Assembly: GCF_003058165.1 (NCBI RefSeq)
Contig: NZ_QBUC01000001.1
Location: forward strand, 310,001-374,000
Length of the DNA: 64,000 nt
Reading direction: 5' to 3'
Source of the DNA: Paenisporosarcina sp. OV554
GTDB taxonomy: Bacteria > Bacillota > Bacilli > Bacillales_A > Planococcaceae
This document shows positions 24,415 to 34,063 of the stretch, piece by piece (position 1 is the stretch's first letter; each line of letters begins with the position of its first letter). Both the position numbers and the translations under genes were made by a program. The notes under the pieces are model-generated. The model was not told where the DNA came from. It saw only the letters and a list, made by a program, of their open reading frames with translations, and ran no database searches.

Positions 24415-26818
24415 GGTCATTGTAGACGTGGCAGCTTATCCGATTGATCGACCGTTTGATTACGAGGTCCCAGAAAAATACCAATCCATCATTGAAAGTG
24501 GAAGTCGTGTGAAAGTCCCATTTGGTAATCGCCAAGTTCTTGGATTTGTTATCGCATTAAAAAGTGACACAGATGTTCCTTTAAATAAACAAAAGCCAAT
24601 TGGTGAATTATTAGATATCGAACCTGTTTTAACACAAGAAATGCTGGCTATGACCAAGTGGTTAAAGCGTCAAACTTTATGTTATGAAATTGATGCTCTT
24701 CAAGTCATGCTACCGTCTGCTTTACGAGCGAAATATGAAAAAACACTTCGAATTATAGATTCCAGTGCGGTGCTTCCACAAAGTGTACAAGCCTTATTTC
24801 AAGGAAAAGATAGTATTGAGCTGAAAGCAGATGAATCGAAAGAATTGCTTTCTACAATAAAAAAATTAATTAAAGAACAAATTCTAGTTCTCGAAACCGC
24901 TGTCAAACAAAAGACGGCTGTAAAAAAAGTGAGAATGGTCCAAATTGAATCCGATGTAAATCGCTTAAAAGAGATTTGTGAAAATGTCTCTAACCAAGCG
25001 AAGAAACAAAAGGACGTAATTAATTGGATGTTAGATCACGTGGGGGAGCGCATCATTTTGTCGGATGTATTAAAAAACCTTAATACATCAAATGCTGTGT
25101 TACAAGGAGTAGTAGAAAAAGGTGCGGCGAAATTAGAATTTGAAGAAGTTTACCGAGATCCTTACGCTGATAGAACGATTGATGTCTCTAAAAAACACTC
25201 ATTAACTAATGAACAACACCTCGCATTGAGTGAAATTATTCATTCATATGATCATAGCGAAGCTACAACTTTTCTTCTTCATGGCATTACTGGAAGCGGT
25301 AAGACCGAAGTGTACTTACAAGCGATTGAACGATCGTTAATGGATCAAAAAGAAGCTATCGTTCTTGTTCCGGAAATCTCACTTACCCCTCAAATGACGA
25401 ATCGCTTTAAAGAACGTTTTGGCTCTTTAGTTGCTGTCTTGCATAGCGGTTTATCGACTGGAGAAAAATATGATGAATGGCGAAAAATTAGTCGTGGTGA
25501 AGTCAAAGTGGTGGTGGGTGCTCGTTCTGCTATCTTTGCTCCTTTTCAAAATATTGGCTTAATTATTTTAGATGAAGAACATGAAGGTACTTATAAACAA
25601 GATGATTCCCCTCGTTATCATGCAAGAGATGTAGCGATTTGGAGAAGTGAATATCACCATTGCCCAGTCATTTTAGGAAGTGCAACCCCTTCGCTTGAAT
25701 CTTATGCTCGAGCAAAAAAAGGGAACTATTCTTTGTTAACTTTAGCAAAGAGACCTCGTGAACAAGCATTACCAGAAGTATCTATCATCGACATGAGAGA
25801 GCAACTAAAAAATGGCAACAGGTCAATGTTTTCATTGGAATTAGCGGATGCTATTCGTCTACGCCTTGAAAAAGGAGAGCAAATGGTGCTGTTTCTAAAC
25901 CGACGGGGTCATTCTTCATTTGTCATGTGTCGTGATTGTGGTACCGTGGTCGAATGTCCAAATTGTGATATTTCAATGACTTATCATCGATCTCAAGAAC
26001 GGATTAAATGTCATTATTGTGGAGAAGAGTCTCATGTTCCAAACTCGTGTCCACAATGCGAAAGTGAACATATTCGATTTTTTGGAACTGGTACACAAAA
26101 AGTTGAAGAAGAGATTGCTCGTTTTTTCCCAACAGCTCGAGTACTACGTATGGATGTTGATACCACTCGGAAAAAAGGTTCGCATGAACATATATTGAAA
26201 ATGTTTGGCGACGGTAAGGCAGACATATTGCTGGGTACTCAAATGATTGCTAAAGGGCTCGATTTTCCTAATATCACTTTAGTTGGAGTGCTTTCAGCCG
26301 ATACCACTCTCCATTTGGCAGATTTCCGAGCAGCCGAAAAAACATTCCAATTGTTGACTCAAGTAAGTGGAAGAGCAGGAAGACATGATAAAAAGGGTGA
26401 AGTGGTTGTTCAAACCTACACACCAGAACACTACGCCATTCAATATGCGCAAAATCATGATTTTATTTCTTTTTATCATCAAGAAATGATGAATCGAAAA
26501 CAATTTGCCTACCCACCTTTTACTTTTGTTGTGCTCATTCAGATTACGCATGAAGATGTGTTGATGACAGCGGAATACGCTCACAAAGCGGCAAATTGGC
26601 TCCGCGAAAATTTATCCAACACGGCAGAAATTATTGGACCAACAGCTTCATCCATTAGTCGTGTACAAAATAGATATCGCTATCAATGTTTGATAAAATA
26701 CAAAAAAGAACCGATGCTCCCAGATGTACTTCAGCAATTAATCCGTATTTACCGGACAGATTGGCTGAAAAAAGGAATTTTAATGTCAATTGACTTAAAT
26801 CCTTCATCCATTATGTGA
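24404..26818 (+). CDS. priA: Primosomal replication restart helicase PriA
   Basis: An 804-residue superfamily 2 3'-5' helicase that reloads the replisome at stalled forks. The N-terminal 3' DNA-binding domain (AEVIVDVAAYPIDRPFDYEV) is followed by Walker A GITGSGKTEVY, the DEEH box and a zinc-binding insertion (CRDCGTVVECPNC ... CHYCGEE ... CPQCESEH), then the helicase C lobe with QVSGRAGR. I chose the ATG at 24404, with AGAGG 9 bases upstream; upstream ATGs lie deep in coaBC. Confidence 0.96.
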   Translation: MFAEVIVDVAAYPIDRPFDYEVPEKYQSIIESGSRVKVPFGNRQVLGFVIALKSDTDVPLNKQKPIGELLDIEPVLTQEMLAMTKWLKRQTLCYEIDALQVMLPSALRAKYEKTLRIIDSSAVLPQSVQALFQGKDSIELKADESKELLSTIKKLIKEQILVLETAVKQKTAVKKVRMVQIESDVNRLKEICENVSNQAKKQKDVINWMLDHVGERIILSDVLKNLNTSNAVLQGVVEKGAAKLEFEEVYRDPYADRTIDVSKKHSLTNEQHLALSEIIHSYDHSEATTFLLHGITGSGKTEVYLQAIERSLMDQKEAIVLVPEISLTPQMTNRFKERFGSLVAVLHSGLSTGEKYDEWRKISRGEVKVVVGARSAIFAPFQNIGLIILDEEHEGTYKQDDSPRYHARDVAIWRSEYHHCPVILGSATPSLESYARAKKGNYSLLTLAKRPREQALPEVSIIDMREQLKNGNRSMFSLELADAIRLRLEKGEQMVLFLNRRGHSSFVMCRDCGTVVECPNCDISMTYHRSQERIKCHYCGEESHVPNSCPQCESEHIRFFGTGTQKVEEEIARFFPTARVLRMDVDTTRKKGSHEHILKMFGDGKADILLGTQMIAKGLDFPNITLVGVLSADTTLHLADFRAAEKTFQLLTQVSGRAGRHDKKGEVVVQTYTPEHYAIQYAQNHDFISFYHQEMMNRKQFAYPPFTFVVLIQITHEDVLMTAEYAHKAANWLRENLSNTAEIIGPTASSISRVQNRYRYQCLIKYKKEPMLPDVLQQLIRIYRTDWLKKGILMSIDLNPSSIM

Positions 26819-26843
26819 GCAGACACGAAATGAGGAATAACAT

Positions 26844-27335
26844 TTGACGATACGAAAAATCGTAAAACACCCATGTGAAATATTAACAACACCGACAAAG
26901 AAAGTACTTAAATTTGATCGGAAGCTCGCGACGTTATTGAAAGATATGCACGATACCATGCTTGATTCTGATGGCATTGGCATCGCAGCCCCTCAAGTAG
27001 GTGAATCCATCCGAGTAGCCATTGTTGATTTAGGTGAAGGTGAAGACATCATCGAAATGATCAACCCGGAAGTCCTCGAAACAGAAGGATCTGTAATTGA
27101 TATAGAAGGTTGCTTAAGTTTCCCGGAATTGTATGGTGAGGTGGAGCGTCCTTTTTATGTGCGAATTAAAGCTCAGGAAAGAGACGGTAGATGGTACGAA
27201 TTAGAGGCTGAGGATTATGAAGCAAGAGCGATTTTGCATGAAATAGACCATTTAGATGGCATATTATTTGATTCGAAAATTCTGCGTGTCGTTGATCCTT
27301 CTGAACTAGAAAATGAAGAGGAGGAAATACTTTGA
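26844..27335 (+). CDS. def: Peptide deformylase
   Basis: A 163-residue metalloenzyme removing the formyl group from N-terminal methionine of new proteins. All three motifs are present: GIGIAAPQVG (44-53), EGCLS with metal ligand Cys90, and HEIDHLDG (132-139) with the catalytic glutamate. The start is TTG at 26844, after GAGGAA. It overlaps fmt by 4 bases (TTGA), pairing the enzymes that add and remove formyl. Confidence 0.96.
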   Translation: MTIRKIVKHPCEILTTPTKKVLKFDRKLATLLKDMHDTMLDSDGIGIAAPQVGESIRVAIVDLGEGEDIIEMINPEVLETEGSVIDIEGCLSFPELYGEVERPFYVRIKAQERDGRWYELEAEDYEARAILHEIDHLDGILFDSKILRVVDPSELENEEEEIL

Positions 27336-28273
27336 CCTCTTTAGTTTTTATGGGGACCCCAGAGTTTTCAGTACCGATTCTGTCCATGTTACAAGAAGAA
27401 GGATATTCTATCCTAGCTGTTGTTACACAACCAGATCGACCTGTAGGACGCAAAAAAGTGTTAACGCCAACACCCGTTAAAAAAGAAGCATTGAGACTAG
27501 GTTTACCTGTGTTGCAACCTGAGAAGCTGAAAGGTTCACAACAAATGGATGAAATCTTAGCAATGCAACCAGACATTATTGTGACGGCTGCCTTTGGCCA
27601 GATTCTTCCTAAAGAGATACTGGATGCACCTGAATTTGGCTGTTTAAATGTCCATGCTTCCCTGCTACCTGCATATCGTGGAGGTGCACCTATTCACCAA
27701 GCTATTATCGATGGTCAACACGAAACGGGTGTCACCATTATGTATATGGCTCAAAAATTAGATGCAGGTGATATCATTTCACAAAAATCAATACCGATTG
27801 AAGTTGCCGATACAACAGGAATTTTGTTTGAAAAACTTAGTATTGTTGGCAGTGACTTACTTAAAGAGACATTGCCAACTATTCTTAGCCGTAGCAATGC
27901 AAGAGTGGTGCAAGATGAAAATAAGGTAACTTTCGCTCGCAACATTTCAAGAGAGCAAGAAAGAATTGATTGGAATCAGTCAGCAAAAGATATATACAAC
28001 CAAGTACGTGGACTTAATCCATGGCCTGTAGCGTATACGACTTTAAGAGAAGAAGCCGTCAAAGTATGGTGGGGGCAACCGAGTCAACAAAGCTATACTC
28101 AACCCGTAGGGACAGTGGTTGAGTTAATGGGAGATCGACTTGTTGTGCAAACAGGTTTTGAGCAAGCCTTTGAAATTACAGAATTGCAGCCAGCTGGGAA
28201 GAAAAAAATGTCTGCCGAAGAGTTTTTACGAGGCACTGGTTCTAAATTACAGATAGGGGATCAGTTTCAATGA
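27332..28273 (+). CDS. fmt: Methionyl-tRNA formyltransferase
   Basis: A 313-residue enzyme that formylates initiator Met-tRNA using 10-formyl-THF. The catalytic N-terminal domain has Asn106 and His108 in LNVHASLLPAYRGGAPI; the C-terminal domain (from about 205) binds tRNA. The start is TTG at 27332, with AGGAGGAAA upstream, overlapping def. The stop overlaps rsmB (ATGA). Confidence 0.96.
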   Translation: MTSLVFMGTPEFSVPILSMLQEEGYSILAVVTQPDRPVGRKKVLTPTPVKKEALRLGLPVLQPEKLKGSQQMDEILAMQPDIIVTAAFGQILPKEILDAPEFGCLNVHASLLPAYRGGAPIHQAIIDGQHETGVTIMYMAQKLDAGDIISQKSIPIEVADTTGILFEKLSIVGSDLLKETLPTILSRSNARVVQDENKVTFARNISREQERIDWNQSAKDIYNQVRGLNPWPVAYTTLREEAVKVWWGQPSQQSYTQPVGTVVELMGDRLVVQTGFEQAFEITELQPAGKKKMSAEEFLRGTGSKLQIGDQFQ

Positions 28274-29643
28274 ATAATAAATCATATCGAATGTGGAACG
28301 GCAATGTCCGTGATGCCGCATTATCAATTTTAATGGCGATAGAAAAGAGTCAAGCATATAGCAATTTATTACTACACCAAACAATTGAAAAATATGATAT
28401 TGATATCAAAGATCGTGCACTTTTAACGGAAATCACTTATGGGACTCTTCAACACAAGATGACTCTCGATTATTATTTACAACCATTCATTAAAGGAAAA
28501 CTGGATGATTGGGTTCGTCAATTATTACGTTTATCACTTTACCAAATTCATTATTTAGATCGTATTCCAAATCACGCCGCTGTAAATGAAGCAGTTGAAA
28601 TTGCTAAGAAGCGAAGCCATAAAGGAACAGCTGGATTAGTAAACGGTATTTTAAGAGGTATTTTGCGTCAAGGAGTTCGTTCAATTGACGATATACTAGA
28701 CCCAATCGAACGCTTATCTATCGCATCAAGTCATCCATTATGGTTAATTCAACGCTGGGTAAAACAATTTGGTTTTGAAAAAACGGAAACGATGGCTTTT
28801 GAAAATAATATTCCACCAGCACATACTGTTCGCGTTAATACCACCCGAACTTCAGTGCAAGAAGCAATCGACATGTTACTAGATGAAGGAATTGTAGCTA
28901 ATCAAAGCGAAGTAATCCCTGAGTGCCTCCACATTGAAAAGGGGCAAGTTGCTAAAACACAGGCTTATCAATACGGAGCTGTTTCAATACAAGACGAGAG
29001 TTCGATGATTCCAACATACGCACTACGAGTCGAACCGGGTCATAGAGTATTGGATATGTGTGCCGCACCGGGTGGGAAATCGATGCATATCGCGGAGAAA
29101 CTAAACGGAGAAGGATTCCTTGTTTCAGTTGATTTGCATCCACATAAAGTGAAACTTATTGCTGATCAAGCAAGTCGATTAGGTTTTGAAAATATTGAAA
29201 CACGCACATGGGACAGCCGAGAATTAACGAATGAGTATGACGAGCAATCGTTTGACCGTATTCTTGTAGATGCACCTTGTAGCGGGTTAGGTGTCATTCG
29301 TCGAAAACCTGATATCAAATATACAAAAAAAGAAGAGGACTTTGCTTCTTTGCATAAAGTTCAAATTAAACTTCTCGACGAAGCTTATAAGTTAATAAAG
29401 CCAAGTGGACTGATTGTATATAGTACATGTACGATAGATGAAGTTGAAAATAACGGCACTGTACAAGCTTTTCTTGCTAGCCATTCTGATATGATGTTAG
29501 ACAAACTAGATATACTTCCTGAGGCTTTTCATCACTTGACAAAAGATGGGTTGATTCACATTTTTCCACAAGATTTTAACAGCGATGGTTTCTTTGTTGC
29601 AGCATTCCGTAAAAAAGACTCCGTTTCTAACAATGCAAATTAA
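28270..29643 (+). CDS. rsmB: 16S rRNA (cytosine-967) methyltransferase RsmB
   Basis: A 457-residue Sun/RsmB m5C methyltransferase. An N-terminal NusB-like RNA-binding domain (residues ~10-140) is followed by a SAM-dependent domain with VLDMCAAPGGKSMH, the catalytic DAPCSGLGVIRR and the second cysteine in YSTCTI. In B. subtilis rlmN comes next; here only a small decayed piece of rlmN remains in the gap to prpC. Confidence 0.95.
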   Translation: MNNKSYRMWNGNVRDAALSILMAIEKSQAYSNLLLHQTIEKYDIDIKDRALLTEITYGTLQHKMTLDYYLQPFIKGKLDDWVRQLLRLSLYQIHYLDRIPNHAAVNEAVEIAKKRSHKGTAGLVNGILRGILRQGVRSIDDILDPIERLSIASSHPLWLIQRWVKQFGFEKTETMAFENNIPPAHTVRVNTTRTSVQEAIDMLLDEGIVANQSEVIPECLHIEKGQVAKTQAYQYGAVSIQDESSMIPTYALRVEPGHRVLDMCAAPGGKSMHIAEKLNGEGFLVSVDLHPHKVKLIADQASRLGFENIETRTWDSRELTNEYDEQSFDRILVDAPCSGLGVIRRKPDIKYTKKEEDFASLHKVQIKLLDEAYKLIKPSGLIVYSTCTIDEVENNGTVQAFLASHSDMMLDKLDILPEAFHHLTKDGLIHIFPQDFNSDGFFVAAFRKKDSVSNNAN

Positions 29644-29680
29644 AGAATAACTATTACCACAGAACTGCGTATAGGAATGA

Positions 29681-29775
29681 ACAAGCAAGTATGGGATTTT
29701 AGCAAAAAACCGTCGTGAACACGGTTCTGATATTGGCGCTTCATGCAGAAAATTTCATTGTTATGATGCGTCAAC
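29681..29775 (+). pseudogene. rlmN: Decayed 3' fragment of rlmN
   Basis: Between rsmB and prpC, the frame with codons starting at 29711 reads SKYGILAKN, then RREHGSDIGASC. This matches the C-terminal end of RlmN, the radical-SAM 23S rRNA A2503 / tRNA A37 methyltransferase (consensus around RREHGSDIDAACGQLR). The next four codons (AGA AAA TTT CAT) each differ by one base from codons for GQLR. A TGA at 29678 closes the frame just upstream, and the other ~300 codons of rlmN are gone. The place is exactly where rlmN sits in B. subtilis. The relic is recognised from memory of the family, not by a search. Confidence 0.8.
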
Positions 29776-29795
29776 AAGAAACGGAGTGACTATTG

Positions 29796-30545
29796 ATGAA
29801 GTACACTGTATTAAGTGATATTGGTCAAAAACGATCGGTGAATGAGGATTGTGCGGCAATGTTCATACGATCTGATTTTGTCCGATTAGGTGTTATTGCT
29901 GATGGTATGGGCGGACACAATGCAGGAGATATCGCAAGTGACATGGCCATTACTAAAATCGGTAAATTTTTTTTAAGCGCTACTCCACAACATTTTTATT
30001 CTGAGGACTCGATTAAACTATGGTTTTTGCACGCTGTTGGAAAAATTAATCGATTAATTTTTGATTATTCATTAACACATGAAGATTGCCAAGGGATGGG
30101 GACCACTTTTTTAGCAGTAGTTATTACTGATAATCAAAAAATTCTTTGTCATATAGGGGATAGTCGTGCATATGGAGTACATTCGGGAACAATGATGCAA
30201 TTGACGAAGGATCATTCATATGTAAATGTGTTAGTTGAAAATGGTGAAATTAGTGAAGAAGAAGCACAAAGTCATCCAAAGAAAAATTTAATTACGAAAT
30301 CATTAGGAACTGAAAAAACGATTGAACCTGACTTTTTCTCTTTAATGTCACCTACATATTCATATTTACTCTTATGTTCTGATGGATTAAGTAATAAATT
30401 ATCAATTGATGACATGACCAATATTCTTTCAACCAATGTCTCCATTCATGAAAAAGGAAAATACTTAGTAGACCTTGCAAATGAAAAAGGTGGAGAAGAC
30501 AACATCTCTCTTGTTCTGATTAACAATACAAAAGAGGAGGTGTAG
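29796..30545 (+). CDS. prpC: PP2C-family protein phosphatase PrpC (Stp1)
   Basis: A 249-residue Mn/Mg-dependent Ser/Thr phosphatase that opposes PrkC. The PP2C metal-binding motifs are all present: SVNEDCA near residue 15, IADGMGGHNAGD (35-46), GDSRAYG, LLCSDGLSN and GGEDNISLVLI. I chose the ATG at 29796, with GGAGTGA upstream; a TTG one codon earlier is possible. prkC starts 2 bases after its stop, so the pair is co-expressed. Confidence 0.95.
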   Translation: MKYTVLSDIGQKRSVNEDCAAMFIRSDFVRLGVIADGMGGHNAGDIASDMAITKIGKFFLSATPQHFYSEDSIKLWFLHAVGKINRLIFDYSLTHEDCQGMGTTFLAVVITDNQKILCHIGDSRAYGVHSGTMMQLTKDHSYVNVLVENGEISEEEAQSHPKKNLITKSLGTEKTIEPDFFSLMSPTYSYLLLCSDGLSNKLSIDDMTNILSTNVSIHEKGKYLVDLANEKGGEDNISLVLINNTKEEV

Positions 30546-30547
30546 GC

Positions 30548-32500
30548 ATGCTCTTAGGCAAAAGAATCAGTGGACGTTATAAAGTGATCGAAATGATTGG
30601 CGGCGGGGGCATGTCCAATGTTTACCTCGCTCACGACATGATATTAGATAGAGACGTAGCCATAAAAGTGTTACGTTACGATTTCTCAAATGAAGATGAT
30701 TTGCATCGGAGATTTCAACGCGAAGCACTTTCAGCTACGAGTTTAACCCATCCAAACATTGTTAATATTTTTGATGTAGGTGAAGATCGTGACTTGCAAT
30801 ATTTGGTGATGGAGTTTGTTGAAGGCAAAACATTAAAACACTATATTGTAGATAATGCTCCTTTATCACCAGATGAGACAGTGAGAATCATGAAACAATT
30901 GACATCTGCAATCGCACACGCACATCAAAATCAAATTATTCACCGTGATATAAAACCGCAAAATATTTTGATGGATGGCGTATACCACGTCAAAATCACA
31001 GATTTTGGGATTGCAATGGCTTTGAGTGCAACATCCTTTACACAAACCAATTCAGTGCTGGGAACTGTCCATTATTTATCTCCTGAACAAGCACGTGGTG
31101 GTACTGCAACGAAGCAATCAGACATTTATGCGCTTGGTATCGTATTATACGAGCTACTAACAGGTAAATTGCCTTTTTCGGGAGAATCTGCAGTATCAAT
31201 TGCATTAAAACACTTACAAACGGAAACACCTTCAGTGCGTGCTGTCGTGCCTACTATTCCACAAAGTTTAGAAAATGTAGTGATGAAAGCAACTTCAAAA
31301 GATCCAAGAAATCGTTATCAAACAGTTGAGGAAATGGAACATGACTTAAATAATGTATTATCTGCAGAACGTGCAAACGAAGCAGCCTTCGCAATTCCTT
31401 ACGATGACGATGCAACTAAAGCAATGCCTGTTATAAAAGAAGGTACAAGTTACGATAAAATAACTGAAACAAAGCAACACACGAAAGAGCAAGTATTTTC
31501 TAAACCCGTGGTGGAAGAGAAAAAGAAAAAGAAAAAATGGCCATGGGTTTTGGGTATTATTTCATTGTTGCTGTTGACAAGTGTAATCGTCATTATTGCT
31601 TTTCCAGGAATGTTTGGACCTGAAAAAATTGAAGTACCAGACGTTGCAAATAAGTCCTTAAACGAAGCGATTGATAAGGTAGAAGAAGTTGGATTTATTG
31701 CGGGAAATGAAACGGAAGAGTCTTCTGAGGAAATTGAAGAAGGTAAAGTTATTCGCACAATTCCAGAAAACGGTAAAATAAGAGAAGAAGGAACTGAAAT
31801 TGATTTCATTATTTCGAGTGGGAAAGAGTTAGTCTCCTTACCTGATTATGAAGGCCGTGACATTAACGAAGTAAGAGAATTATTAGCTGAACAAAATTTT
31901 AAATCTATCGAGACAGTTGAAGAATTTTCACAAGAACCTGTTGGCACTATCATTTCACAAGAACCATCTGGAGATTCTGAACTGATACCAGATGAGACAG
32001 AACTTGTGTTTGTTGTTAGTAAAGGACAAGAATTATATAGTGTCATTGATTTAACCAAACAATACAATGAAAAAACATTAAATGATTATGCTAAATCATC
32101 TGGATTTAATATTCGAATAGTAAATGAAGAGTTCTCTGCAGATGTTCCTGAAGGATTCGTGATTTCGCAAAAGCCCGTTGCTGGAACTCAGTTAGAACCG
32201 GGGAGTTCAATAGATATTGTTCTTTCAAAAGGTCCAGTTGCCAAAAAAGTTAAAACCTTTATTAAATCGGTTGAAATTCCATATGAACCAGAAACAGAAG
32301 GTGCTGAGCAAATTGTTCGTATTTATTTGCAGGATCAAACGCATTCACTTGCAGAGCCAGTAGAGGAGTTTGTCTTGACTGAATCAAAACAACAAAAAAT
32401 TCAATTAGAAATAGAAGAAGGTCAAAAAGGAGCATATCGAATCATGGTCGACTCAAAAGTCATAGAAGACGAAATTATTGAGTATGACAGTTTCGATTAG
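30548..32500 (+). CDS. prkC: PASTA-domain Ser/Thr protein kinase PrkC
   Basis: A 650-residue membrane kinase sensing cell wall fragments (germination, stationary phase). The kinase domain has the glycine loop GGGGMSNVY (18-26), Lys40, HRDIKPQNIL (132-141) and DFG (152-154), with a TQTNS activation segment. A lysine-rich stop and a transmembrane helix at 331-353 are followed by three extracellular PASTA repeats (about 361-566) and a C-terminal Ig-like domain. The length matches B. subtilis PrkC (648). It likely phosphorylates the product of its neighbour rsgA, as shown in B. subtilis. Confidence 0.97.
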   Translation: MLLGKRISGRYKVIEMIGGGGMSNVYLAHDMILDRDVAIKVLRYDFSNEDDLHRRFQREALSATSLTHPNIVNIFDVGEDRDLQYLVMEFVEGKTLKHYIVDNAPLSPDETVRIMKQLTSAIAHAHQNQIIHRDIKPQNILMDGVYHVKITDFGIAMALSATSFTQTNSVLGTVHYLSPEQARGGTATKQSDIYALGIVLYELLTGKLPFSGESAVSIALKHLQTETPSVRAVVPTIPQSLENVVMKATSKDPRNRYQTVEEMEHDLNNVLSAERANEAAFAIPYDDDATKAMPVIKEGTSYDKITETKQHTKEQVFSKPVVEEKKKKKKWPWVLGIISLLLLTSVIVIIAFPGMFGPEKIEVPDVANKSLNEAIDKVEEVGFIAGNETEESSEEIEEGKVIRTIPENGKIREEGTEIDFIISSGKELVSLPDYEGRDINEVRELLAEQNFKSIETVEEFSQEPVGTIISQEPSGDSELIPDETELVFVVSKGQELYSVIDLTKQYNEKTLNDYAKSSGFNIRIVNEEFSADVPEGFVISQKPVAGTQLEPGSSIDIVLSKGPVAKKVKTFIKSVEIPYEPETEGAEQIVRIYLQDQTHSLAEPVEEFVLTESKQQKIQLEIEEGQKGAYRIMVDSKVIEDEIIEYDSFD

Positions 32501-32511
32501 GGAGGAATTCG

Positions 32512-33393
32512 ATGCCGAAAGGACAAATTCGTAAGGCACTTAGCGGGTTTTATTATGTTCAGGACGGGCAACAATTTATTCAATGTAGAGCACGCGGTGT
32601 TTTTAGAAACCGGGGGGTAAGCCCACTGGTAGGTGACTTTGTCGATTATGAAGTGGAAGACGGTTCTGATGGAACAATCACTGTCGTACATGAACGAAAA
32701 AATGCGCTAATTCGTCCGCCTATCGCTAATGTTGATCAAGCTTTATTGGTATTTTCTTTAACTGAACCAGATTTCAATCCGTTATTATTAGATCGTTTTC
32801 TTGTTGTATTAGAATCATTTAATGTAAAGCCAATTATTTGTTTAACCAAAACGGATTTGATATCTGAATCAGAAATGGCGAAAATTCGCCCTTTTATAGA
32901 TGATTACCGAGCGATTGGATATCAAATAATAGAAACATTTAAAGACGACGAAAATTTGGTTGCCAACATCGCTCCTATCTTACAAGGTAAAATCAGCGTT
33001 TTAGCTGGTCAGTCGGGTGTAGGTAAGTCAACATTACTAAATACAGTGTTGCCTTCCTTAAATATAAAAACTGGTATCATTTCACAAGCCCTTGGTCGAG
33101 GAAAACATACAACTCGTCATGTTGAACTTGTTCAAGTTTGTGACGGATTGTTAGCTGATACTCCCGGGTTCAGTTCTTTTGATTTTGATGAAATTGATAA
33201 AGAACAATTATCTTATTGTTTCCCGGAATTCCGAGCAGTATCTGATAGTTGTAAATTTAGAGAGTGTTTACACTTAAGTGAACCGAAATGTGCAGTCCTT
33301 GCTGGAGTACAATCTGGAGAGATTAAAGATTATAGATATAAGCACTATGTTAAGTTTTTAGACGAAATAAACGAGCGAAAGCCGAGGTATTAA
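32512..33393 (+). CDS. rsgA: Ribosome small subunit-dependent GTPase RsgA (CpgA/YloQ)
   Basis: A 293-residue circularly permuted GTPase that checks late 30S assembly. An N-terminal OB-fold (about 1-65) is followed by the G domain in the order G4 (LTKTDL, 111-116), G1 (GQSGVGKST, 166-174) and G3 (DTPGFS), then a zinc finger using CKFRECLHLSEPKC. The AGGGAGG-type site is close to the prkC stop, so it belongs to the same transcript. Confidence 0.96.
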   Translation: MPKGQIRKALSGFYYVQDGQQFIQCRARGVFRNRGVSPLVGDFVDYEVEDGSDGTITVVHERKNALIRPPIANVDQALLVFSLTEPDFNPLLLDRFLVVLESFNVKPIICLTKTDLISESEMAKIRPFIDDYRAIGYQIIETFKDDENLVANIAPILQGKISVLAGQSGVGKSTLLNTVLPSLNIKTGIISQALGRGKHTTRHVELVQVCDGLLADTPGFSSFDFDEIDKEQLSYCFPEFRAVSDSCKFRECLHLSEPKCAVLAGVQSGEIKDYRYKHYVKFLDEINERKPRY

Positions 33394-33394
33394 A

Positions 33395-34063
33395 ATGATT
33401 AAAATAGCCCCATCAATTCTAGCTGCCAACTTTTCGAAATTGGCTGAAGAAGTAATAGAAGTCGAACAAGCTGGCGCACACCTCATACACATTGATGTAA
33501 TGGATGGACATTTTGTTCCAAATATTACAATGGGACCTATTGTGGTGGAAGCTTTAAGACCTGTGACAAAACTACCTTTAGATGTTCATTTAATGATTGA
33601 GAACCCCGATAACTATATTGAATCATTTGCAAAAGCTGGTGCTGATTATATAACAGTTCATGTAGAAGCGTGTCCACACTTGCACAGAACAATTCAATTG
33701 ATTCGTTCATTTGGAGTAAAACCCGGAGTTGTTTTAAATCCACATACGCCTATTGAATCAATTCAGCATGTTTTAGAAGACATTGACATGGTCCTGTTTA
33801 TGACAGTAAATCCTGGTTTCGGCGGTCAAAAATTTATTTACTCCGTCATTCCAAAAATAAAACAATTAGCTGATCTTATTAAAGAAAAAGATTTAGCGAT
33901 TGAAATTGAAATTGATGGTGGCATTAATGCCGAAACGATTGTTCCCTGTGCGGAAGCGGGTGCCACGATTTTTGTTGCCGGTTCAGCTATCTATAATCAA
34001 CAAGACCGGAAACAAGCTCTGCAAGACATTCAACAAGCAGGCGAACGAGCGATACGTGCATGA
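33395..34063 (+). CDS. rpe: Ribulose-phosphate 3-epimerase
   Basis: A 222-residue TIM-barrel epimerase that interconverts ribulose-5-P and xylulose-5-P. The metal/catalytic motifs are HIDVMDGHFVPNITMG, DVHLMIENPD, FMTVNPGFGGQKF and EIDGGINAETI. It starts 1 base after the rsgA stop and overlaps thiN by 4 bases. Confidence 0.97.
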   Translation: MIKIAPSILAANFSKLAEEVIEVEQAGAHLIHIDVMDGHFVPNITMGPIVVEALRPVTKLPLDVHLMIENPDNYIESFAKAGADYITVHVEACPHLHRTIQLIRSFGVKPGVVLNPHTPIESIQHVLEDIDMVLFMTVNPGFGGQKFIYSVIPKIKQLADLIKEKDLAIEIEIDGGINAETIVPCAEAGATIFVAGSAIYNQQDRKQALQDIQQAGERAIRA

